DNA of 64,000 nt from contig CAZMSQ010000001.1 in assembly GCA_964569025.1 (NCBI GenBank), forward strand, positions 403,932 to 467,931, in the 5' to 3' direction. Under the pieces are notes generated by a model. That model was not told where the DNA came from and made no database searches. It worked only from the letters and a program-made list of their open reading frames with translations. Source of the DNA: CAZMSQ01 sp964569025. Its GTDB lineage: Bacteria > Bacteroidota > Bacteroidia > Chitinophagales > Saprospiraceae. Shown here piece after piece: positions 58,239 to 64,000 of the stretch; position 1 is the first letter of the stretch, and every line of letters begins with the position of its first letter. The position numbers and the translations under genes were made by a program.

Positions 58239-60239
58239 ATGATGACAGATGAAAAAAATCTCGAAAAAGATGAGACTCCAGATTTGGAACCAACTCAATC
58301 TGATGAGACAACCGAAGATCAGAAGGACGAAGAAGGGCCTTCAACAGATGACTCTGACGATGAATCTGTACAGGATTCTGATGCCGCAGCAGGACAGGAT
58401 GATGGAGATGATGACGAGGATGAGTTAGAAGAAATCGAGGAAGAAGGAGAGGATGTGACTGGCCATGATGATTACGATTGGTCAGCAGGAAACAAGGATG
58501 AAAAAGTATACTCAGACTCTGATTTCGAAAAGATGAAAGATGAGTACGAGTCTACATTCAAGTTTGTGCAGGAGCATGAAATTGTTAGAGGAAAAGTAAC
58601 TGCCTTTAATGATGATGATGTACTCCTTGACATCAACTACAAATCCGATGGACTGCTTCCCCGCACTGAATTTAGAGATAAGAGTGAATTAAAAGTCGGT
58701 GACGAAGTTGAGGTATATGTCGAACACCTTGAGGATGCACGTGGGCAACTGGTGCTTTCTCGTCGGAAAGCAAAGCTACTCAGAGCTTGGGATGGCATTG
58801 TAGATTCATACGAAAACGGAACCGTCATTGAAGGAACTGTTATCAGTAAGACCAAAGGTGGTTTGATTGTAGATTGCGGGGGTCTTGAAACATTTCTGCC
58901 GGGCTCACAAATCGATATCAAGCCCATCATTGATTACGATGCCTACGTGGGTAAATCCATGGAGTTTAAAGTGGTCAAAGTCAACGAGGCCATCAAGAAT
59001 GCTGTAGTGTCACACAAGGCGCTTATTGAGAGCGATCTCGCAGAGCAGCGCGAAAAAATCATCGCTGGTCTCGAGAAAGGTCAGGTGCTTGAAGGCATTG
59101 TCAAGAACATCACAGATTTCGGTGCTTTCCTCGATCTCGGTGGAGTGGATGGTCTGCTGTACATTACAGATATTTCCTGGGGTCGGATTTCTCACCCAAG
59201 CGAAGTGCTTGAGTTGAACCAGAAGATAAATGTGGTTGTCCTTGATTTCGATGAAGGTAAAAAGAGAATTTCGCTGGGTCTCAAACAACTTCAGCCTCAT
59301 CCGTGGGATGTGCTCGATGATACAATCAAGGAAGGTGCGGTTGTAAAAGGCCGTATCGTCAATATTGAGGATTATGGTGCCTTCCTGGAAATTGAGCCGG
59401 GTGTTGAAGGACTTATTCACGTCTCAGAGGTTAGTTGGAGCAACCAACCTGTCAATGCAAGAGAGTTTTTCAAGGTCGGTACCGAGCATGAGGCCAAAGT
59501 GGTTACGATTGACAGGGAAGATCGCAAGATGTCTCTCTCTCTGAAACAACTGACACGCGATCCGTGGAGTGAAATCGAGGCCCGTTATCCTGAAGGAAGT
59601 CGCCATAATGGTGAGGTAAAGAATTTGACTCCATATGGTGTGTTCGTAGAACTCGAGGAGGGTATCGGAGGAATGATTCACATTTCGGATCTTTCATGGA
59701 CAAAACGGTACTCTCACCCATCTGAATTCACGGGAGTAGGAGAGAAAGTGGATGTCATGATTCTCGAAATTGATAAGGAAAACAGAAAACTTTCACTCGG
59801 CCACAAACAGCTCGAAGAGAATCCATGGGATACATTTGAGAATGTCTTCCCAGTTGGTTCTTACCATGAAGCCACTGTCATCCGCCGTGAAGACAAAGGT
59901 TCCATTGTTCAGCTGCCCTATGGTCTTGAGGCCTTTTCGCCTTCTCGACATATCCGAAGGGAAGATGGCTCCTTCCCGGAGGTTGATGAAAGCCTGACAG
60001 TGAAAGTTATCGAGTTCAATCGTGATGACAAGCGAATCCTCGTTTCACACCTGCGTTATCTGGAGGATATCCGCAAAGAGGCAAAGGAAGAGACCGCTCG
60101 TGCAGAGGAAAAAGAGGAAAAGGAGGTCCGTAAAGACCTTCAAAAAGCGCAATCAAAGGTTGAGCGTACCACACTCGGTGACCTCGATGCCCTTGCTCAG
60201 TTGAAAGAGCAGCTGGAGGGCGGCGAAGAGGAGGAATAG
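58239..60239 (+). CDS. rpsA: 30S ribosomal protein S1 with acidic N-terminal extension
   Basis: RNA-binding ribosomal protein S1. The 666-residue product has six S1 domains from about residue 110 to 610 (for example VLEGIVKNITDFGAFLDLGG, VVKGRIVNIEDYGAFLEIEP, HNGEVKNLTPYGVFVELEEG), each separated by K-R-I/K-x-S-L-x-x-K-Q-L. The first about 100 residues are an unusually acidic, Asp/Glu/Ser-rich extension before S1 domain 1. The last about 60 residues are charged Lys/Glu helix. Bacteroidetes initiate most genes without a Shine-Dalgarno sequence, so S1 is important for mRNA recruitment. The ATG pair at 58239/58242 is chosen; the frame from 58176 would start almost at the transcription start. A strong terminator follows. 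Confidence 0.95.
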   Translation: MMTDEKNLEKDETPDLEPTQSDETTEDQKDEEGPSTDDSDDESVQDSDAAAGQDDGDDDEDELEEIEEEGEDVTGHDDYDWSAGNKDEKVYSDSDFEKMKDEYESTFKFVQEHEIVRGKVTAFNDDDVLLDINYKSDGLLPRTEFRDKSELKVGDEVEVYVEHLEDARGQLVLSRRKAKLLRAWDGIVDSYENGTVIEGTVISKTKGGLIVDCGGLETFLPGSQIDIKPIIDYDAYVGKSMEFKVVKVNEAIKNAVVSHKALIESDLAEQREKIIAGLEKGQVLEGIVKNITDFGAFLDLGGVDGLLYITDISWGRISHPSEVLELNQKINVVVLDFDEGKKRISLGLKQLQPHPWDVLDDTIKEGAVVKGRIVNIEDYGAFLEIEPGVEGLIHVSEVSWSNQPVNAREFFKVGTEHEAKVVTIDREDRKMSLSLKQLTRDPWSEIEARYPEGSRHNGEVKNLTPYGVFVELEEGIGGMIHISDLSWTKRYSHPSEFTGVGEKVDVMILEIDKENRKLSLGHKQLEENPWDTFENVFPVGSYHEATVIRREDKGSIVQLPYGLEAFSPSRHIRREDGSFPEVDESLTVKVIEFNRDDKRILVSHLRYLEDIRKEAKEETARAEEKEEKEVRKDLQKAQSKVERTTLGDLDALAQLKEQLEGGEEEE

Positions 60240-60267
60240 AAAACGGTATTAACTACCGGTATGAGAG

Positions 60268-60316
60268 AACATCCCCGGCAGAGGCAAAATATGTCACTGT
60301 CGGGGATGTTTTTTTG
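60268..60316 (+). terminator. Rho-independent terminator after rpsA
   Basis: AACATCCCCGGCAG (60268-60281) pairs with CTGTCGGGGATGTT (60297-60310, one G-T pair), followed by a T run. It separates rpsA from the carotenoid genes. Confidence 0.88.
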
Positions 60317-60362
60317 CTGAACAGAAGGAGAGACCCGCTGTTATTCAAACAAAAGAAAACAG

Positions 60363-61847
60363 GTGCAAAAAAAAGTTGTCGTAATCGGTGCCGGGTTTGC
60401 CGGACTTTCTGCTGCTGCCCTGCTCGCGAGGGATGGAGCGGAGGTGCACGTTCTGGAAGCCCACCAACAACCAGGAGGCCGGGCACGTACATTTGAGGCA
60501 GAAGGCTTCATGTTCGATATGGGTCCAAGTTGGTACTGGATGCCTGATGTGTTTGAACGCTTCTTTGGCCTTTTTGGAAAGAAAGTGTCAGATTATTATA
60601 AGCTTACCCGTCTCGACCCATCGTATCAGGTTGTATTTGATGCGGAAAAACGGGAAGTGATTTCACTGCCCGCTGGAAAAGAAGGTTTGTTCAAGCTTTT
60701 CGAAGATATTGAGCCAGGGGCTGGAAAGAAACTCAAGGTCTTTTTAAGAGAGGCGCAATACAAATACGAGGTGGGCATGTCTGAATTTGTTTTCAAGCCC
60801 TCTCATAGTATCCTTGAGTTTGCAGACCTGCGCATTCTTTCCAGCCTTTTCAAACTGGAAATGTTCACCTCCATCTCAAAGAGCATCAGAAAGTTGTTCC
60901 GAAATCCAAGGCTTATCGAAATCCTTGAATTTCCGGTCCTTTTTCTGGGCGCCACTCCTCAAAAGACCCCAGCTCTCTACAGCCTGATGAATTATGCTGA
61001 CATGGCATTGGGCACATGGTATCCAAATGGAGGGATGCACCATATCGCGAGTGCCATGACCACAGTTTGCAAGGAGCAGGGGGTACACTTTCACTTCGGA
61101 GAATCAGTCAATCGGATTGAAGTCAGTGGGGGGAAAGTGAAAGCAGTGCACAGCTCTCAGGGAGTGTACAACCCGGATGCGGTTGTTGCGGCAGGAGACT
61201 ACCACCATTTGGAGCAGGAAGTGCTCGATTCTCATGCAAGGATGTATTCCCCAAAATATTGGGATACCCGCACCATGGCACCATCCTCTCTCCTTTTTTA
61301 TCTCGGAGTAGACCGAAAGGTGCCAGGCCTTCTTCATCACAACCTCTTTTTTGATGAAGACTTTTCTCAGCATGCAATTGATATCTACGAAAATCCAAAA
61401 TGGCCTGAAAAGCCGCTCTTTTATGTGTGCTGTCCGTCAGTGACTGATCAATCAGTCGCTCCTGAGGGCAAAGAAAATATCTTTGTCCTTATTCCATTGG
61501 CACCCGACCTCCAAGGTGATGAAGACGAGACCGTACGAGAACGGTATTACCACATGGTCATGAACCGTCTTGAAGCATTTACGGGGGTCAGCATTCGAGA
61601 GTCTGTCATCTATAAAAGATCCTACGCACACAGAGAATTTAAAGCTGACTATCACGCTTACAAAGGAAATGCGTACGGTCTTGCCAATACACTGTTCCAG
61701 ACAGCATTTCTGAAACCAAAACTCCGCAACCCAAAGGCCCAGGGTCTGTTTTTTTCGGGTCAATTGACAACGCCCGGCCCCGGTGTACCTCCATCAATTA
61801 TATCCGGAGAGGTCGTTGCGAAAGAGGTGATGCGATTTTTAGGTTGA
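60363..61847 (+). CDS. crtI: Phytoene desaturase
   Basis: FAD-dependent desaturase that converts phytoene to lycopene. The 494-residue product starts with GTG and reads at once into the dinucleotide fold VVVIGAGFAGLSAAALLARD, then EAHQQPGGRARTFEAEGF, FDMGPSWYWMPDVFE, and the C-terminal FAD-binding end QLTTPGPGVPPSIISGEVVA. The GTG at 60363 is chosen because the Rossmann strand begins only four codons later and no ATG is near. It is the first gene of a three-gene carotenoid operon and lies 47 bases after the rpsA terminator. No -7 box of the Bacteroidetes type was recognised immediately upstream. Confidence 0.94.
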   Translation: MQKKVVVIGAGFAGLSAAALLARDGAEVHVLEAHQQPGGRARTFEAEGFMFDMGPSWYWMPDVFERFFGLFGKKVSDYYKLTRLDPSYQVVFDAEKREVISLPAGKEGLFKLFEDIEPGAGKKLKVFLREAQYKYEVGMSEFVFKPSHSILEFADLRILSSLFKLEMFTSISKSIRKLFRNPRLIEILEFPVLFLGATPQKTPALYSLMNYADMALGTWYPNGGMHHIASAMTTVCKEQGVHFHFGESVNRIEVSGGKVKAVHSSQGVYNPDAVVAAGDYHHLEQEVLDSHARMYSPKYWDTRTMAPSSLLFYLGVDRKVPGLLHHNLFFDEDFSQHAIDIYENPKWPEKPLFYVCCPSVTDQSVAPEGKENIFVLIPLAPDLQGDEDETVRERYYHMVMNRLEAFTGVSIRESVIYKRSYAHREFKADYHAYKGNAYGLANTLFQTAFLKPKLRNPKAQGLFFSGQLTTPGPGVPPSIISGEVVAKEVMRFLG

Positions 61848-61906
61848 GCACCTGACAGTTATCCAACAACTTTGTTGCTGTAGTGTTACGTGTCAAATTG
61901 TGATAA

Positions 61907-62743
61907 ATGAAAGACCTTTATTCGACAACATGCTCGGAGTGCAGCAAGCTTATCACTCAGCGCTACAGTACTTCATTTTCGTTGGGAATCAGGGCTTTCC
62001 ATAAAAAATATCGGTCCCCGGTTTATGCCATTTACGGTTTCGTAAGGTTTGCGGACGAAATTGTGGATACCTTTCATGAGTACGACAAGAAAGAGCTGCT
62101 TGCACGTTTCCGTGAAGAAACACATCGTGCTATTTCTGAGAAAATAAGCCTCAATCCGGTTCTTCAAGCATTTCAGGAAGTCGTTAACGCTTATGGCATT
62201 GATCGCAAACATATTGATGCTTTTCTCGATAGCATGGAAATGGATTTGTACAATAATGCGTACAATCCCGGTCTGTACAACCAATATATTTACGGTTCCG
62301 CAGAGGTCGTTGGCCTGATGTGCCTTCGTGTCTTTTGCGAAGGAGATAAGGAGCAATATGCACGTCTCGAAGAGCCTGCCTGTAAGCTTGGCGCAGCCTT
62401 TCAAAAGGTGAATTTTCTCCGGGACATGCGCAGTGACTACCTGGAGCGCGGGCGCGTATATTTCCCGGGAGTTGACTTTGCGACGTTTACAGCAGCAGAT
62501 AAACTTGAAATAGAAGCAGATATTAAGAAGGATTTTGACGATGCCTACCTCGGCATTCTCCAACTTCCAAAAGGGGCTCGGTTTGGAGTGTATCTTGCAT
62601 ACGTGTACTACCTGAAACTATTCGAAAAAATCAGATGTGCACCGGTTCATCTTGTGCAGGAAGAACGAATCCGGGTTCCTGATAGCCGCAAGATGATGCT
62701 GTTGTTCAGCACGGCCGTAAAGAATCGTCTGAACCTCATTTAA
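61907..62743 (+). CDS. crtB: Phytoene synthase
   Basis: Condenses two geranylgeranyl diphosphates into phytoene. The 278-residue protein has both Mg-binding aspartate motifs of squalene/phytoene synthases: YGFVRFADEIVDTFHEYDKK (first DxxxD) and VNFLRDMRSDYLERGRVYFP (second). The substrate-binding region YIYGSAEVVGLMCLRVFC is also clear. It starts 59 bases after crtI and is followed by the cyclase gene after 10 bases. Confidence 0.95.
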   Translation: MKDLYSTTCSECSKLITQRYSTSFSLGIRAFHKKYRSPVYAIYGFVRFADEIVDTFHEYDKKELLARFREETHRAISEKISLNPVLQAFQEVVNAYGIDRKHIDAFLDSMEMDLYNNAYNPGLYNQYIYGSAEVVGLMCLRVFCEGDKEQYARLEEPACKLGAAFQKVNFLRDMRSDYLERGRVYFPGVDFATFTAADKLEIEADIKKDFDDAYLGILQLPKGARFGVYLAYVYYLKLFEKIRCAPVHLVQEERIRVPDSRKMMLLFSTAVKNRLNLI

Positions 62744-62753
62744 TCTCCCTCTT

Positions 62754-63599
62754 TTGGCCGGGTTTCAGAAAAGATTGCTGTTGTTGGTAGCCGCGCTTAT
62801 GGCAGCCTGGGCACTCCTGAATGGATTAATCCTGCCTTCAAATTCCTTTATCGGGTTTGACTACAATCCTCCGAAATTCGCGGCAGTCAGGCTTTTTGAA
62901 ACCTCATGGCTGTATGCACTTTTGCATATTGCGTCCGTAGGCCCCGTTTTTGCACTTAGTTTCGATCGGAAAGTGCACTACTACTCAAGATGGAAAGACC
63001 TCTTTCCTGCAATTCTTCTTGTTGCCTTGTTTTTCATTGGATGGGATATAGTCTTCACGTCTTGGCAGGTGTGGGGGTTTCATCCCGGGTATCTTACAGG
63101 GCCAGCATTTTTTGGGCTCCCGTGGGAGGAAGTCGTTTTTTTTCTGACGGTTCCTTTTTCGAGCCTCTTTATATATGAGTGCCTGAATGCCTATATCACC
63201 AAAGATTATCTTCGGAGGATTGAAAGACAAATTACAATCGGTTTGATAGTTGCACTCAGTGCATTCGGGATTCTGTACTACGATCGGATATACACCACTA
63301 CGACCTGTCTTCTGACAGCTTCATTTCTGATCTGGCACCTCCTCAGGCACCCAGGAATTTGGCGTGGCAGATTCTATTTAGCCTGGCTCGTCAGTTGGAT
63401 TCCTTTTTTGCTCGTTGACGGTGTATTGACAGGGGGATTTACTAATGAGCCGATAGTGCTGTATCACCCGCCTGAGTTTTCTGGATGGCGGATTGTCAGT
63501 ATTCCAATTGAAGATTCCCTGTACTCACTATTGATGTTGATGGGTATCACCACCATTTATGAGTACAGAAAAGAGCGTCGAAGGGAATTAAAGAGGTGA
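62754..63599 (+). CDS. crtYcd: Lycopene beta-cyclase, CrtYcd (single-chain) type
   Basis: A 281-residue integral membrane cyclase with about seven helices that forms beta-rings on lycopene. It contains the two homologous halves of the CrtYc/CrtYd family in one chain: half 1 has LPWEEVVFFLTVPFSSLFIY near 125-144, and half 2 has VSIPIEDSLYSLLMLMG near 250 (catalytic P-x-E-E/D pairs). The chosen start is TTG at 62754, ten bases after crtB; an ATG at 62799 would cut into the first helix. The bacterium probably makes beta-carotene-derived pigments; later modification genes are not in the window. Confidence 0.88.
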   Translation: MAGFQKRLLLLVAALMAAWALLNGLILPSNSFIGFDYNPPKFAAVRLFETSWLYALLHIASVGPVFALSFDRKVHYYSRWKDLFPAILLVALFFIGWDIVFTSWQVWGFHPGYLTGPAFFGLPWEEVVFFLTVPFSSLFIYECLNAYITKDYLRRIERQITIGLIVALSAFGILYYDRIYTTTTCLLTASFLIWHLLRHPGIWRGRFYLAWLVSWIPFLLVDGVLTGGFTNEPIVLYHPPEFSGWRIVSIPIEDSLYSLLMLMGITTIYEYRKERRRELKR

Positions 63600-63753
63600 A
63601 CGCAAAAAAATTATCCATCGTAAAAGAGCGGTTTACACAGAGAAGCTACGGCATGTGGTCGAGAATAAGGGGGTTGGAGAATGTAGCCTGCAAGATTACC
63701 TCTACTTTGCGATTTGGAGCGGCTCCAATCGGGCAGGTATTTTTGAGAATAGC

Positions 63754-63784
63754 TTGCCAATCCGTAAGTGATAGTGTATCTTTG
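63754..63784 (+). promoter_or_regulatory. Tandem promoter P1 of the probable rRNA operon
   Basis: TTG at 63754-63756, a 20-nt spacer and TATCTTTG at 63777-63784: a full match to the Bacteroidetes -33/-7 consensus. Confidence 0.75.
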
Positions 63785-63866
63785 CGCCGCGCTTTTGGAG
63801 AATGAGTGAGATGGCCGAAGATTCTGAATGAAGTTTATTCGATAGCCATTAAAAACTACCCATTAC

Positions 63867-63897
63867 TTGCGCATGTGAAGAGAAGAATGTATCTTTG
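63867..63897 (+). promoter_or_regulatory. Tandem promoter P2 of the probable rRNA operon
   Basis: TTG at 63867-63869, a 20-nt spacer and TATCTTTG at 63890-63897, exactly the same layout as P1 and 113 bp downstream of it. Confidence 0.75.
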
Positions 63898-63948
63898 CAG
63901 TCCGCCTGAAAGATAGGTGGAAAAAATAAGGCAGCTCCGGTTGCCAAA

Positions 63949-63960
63949 CGTTCATTGACA
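63949..63960 (+). promoter_or_regulatory. boxA-like antitermination element
   Basis: CGTTCATTGACA resembles the rRNA boxA element (compare TGCTCTTTAACA in E. coli). It lies about 50 bases after P2, as in rRNA leaders. Confidence 0.5.
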
Positions 63961-64000
63961 CTGCGGGGGAAGAAGCACTTAGAAAGGTAAGACGAACGAG

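Larger units (their letters stand above)
63600..64000 (+). other. Probable rRNA operon leader (no gene inside the window)
   Basis: About 400 bases without a credible gene. A small frame at 63596-63805 crosses the first promoter and has no recognisable sequence. The end of the region carries two tandem promoters and a boxA-like element, as found just before 16S rRNA genes. Confidence 0.5.

Noticed and set aside
63596..63805. 69-codon frame after the lycopene cyclase
   Set aside because: It overlaps the cyclase stop, runs through tandem promoter P1, and its sequence resembles no family.
1..64000. Mobile elements, integrases, toxin-antitoxin or anti-phage systems
   Set aside because: No transposase, integrase, terminal repeats, toxin pairs or defence-type nucleases/helicases were recognised on either strand.

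Overview
The window reads as a chromosomal segment of a Bacteroidota bacterium, most likely from the Saprospiria/Lewinella-like branch. The evidence is the gliding-motility/type IX secretion (T9SS) protein SprA next to ruvA, a PorP/SprF protein, four very large secreted proteins with T9SS sorting domains (two type A, two type B/CHU_C), a Bacteroidetes GlmU-like nucleotidyltransferase, a single-chain CrtYcd-like lycopene cyclase, and repeated Bacteroidetes-type promoters (TTG, about 20 nt, TAnnTTTG). The lineage is inferred from gene content; no rRNA gene lies inside the window. No insertion sequence, prophage or CRISPR array was seen.

Layout. 1-5.9 kb: housekeeping and small genes (pgi, yraN, rpmE2, GlmU-like, methyltransferase, TPR membrane protein, and merC behind a promoter covered by two GCAAC/GTTGC palindromes). 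5.9-16.9 kb: secreted haem peroxidase with dockerin and cohesin-like modules, M28-PDZ peptidase, then a porP/sprF plus giant type-B adhesin locus. 16.9-21.3 kb: a minus-strand sulfane-sulfur cluster (ETHE1-like persulfide dioxygenase/rhodanese, two YeeE/YedE half-transporters, ArsR regulator, DUF983 protein, Crp/Fnr regulator). 21.5-24.7 kb: M20 amidohydrolase, an NtrC/NtrX-like regulator without a DNA-binding domain, LOG-family protein. 24.7-36.6 kb: a second CHU_C protein, a small AraC-type HTH protein, and a 2196-residue M12-like metalloprotease carrying 19 PKD domains. 36.8-44.8 kb: outer-membrane protein, TonB receptor under a TPP riboswitch, NadR-like kinase, a conserved unknown, tRNA-Leu(GAG), aconitase, ruvA. 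45-55.6 kb: sprA followed by a histidine kinase, a response regulator and a small barrel protein. 55.7-64 kb: NUDIX hydrolase, acyl-CoA ligase, ribosomal protein S1, carotenoid genes crtI-crtB-crtYcd, and at the right edge a double promoter with a boxA-like element that probably starts an rRNA operon beyond the window.

How it works together. About 27 kb of the 64 kb encodes T9SS machinery (SprA, PorP/SprF) and its substrates, so the window is dominated by surface and secreted biology. The most interesting regulatory unit is the sulfur cluster. Its first gene has a perfect -7 box (TATCTTTG on the minus strand), no -33 TTG, and instead a perfect TGTGA-N6-TCACA site centred about 42-44 bp upstream of the predicted start, as in a class II Crp-activated promoter. 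The last gene of the same cluster encodes a Crp/Fnr protein with the matching R-E-x3-R recognition residues, but with cysteines (Cys83, Cys89, Cys90) where a cAMP pocket would be. A cysteine-containing ArsR regulator sits between them. This suggests an autonomous sulfane-sulfur-responsive circuit. All functional statements rest on reading motifs by eye; no database search was run.
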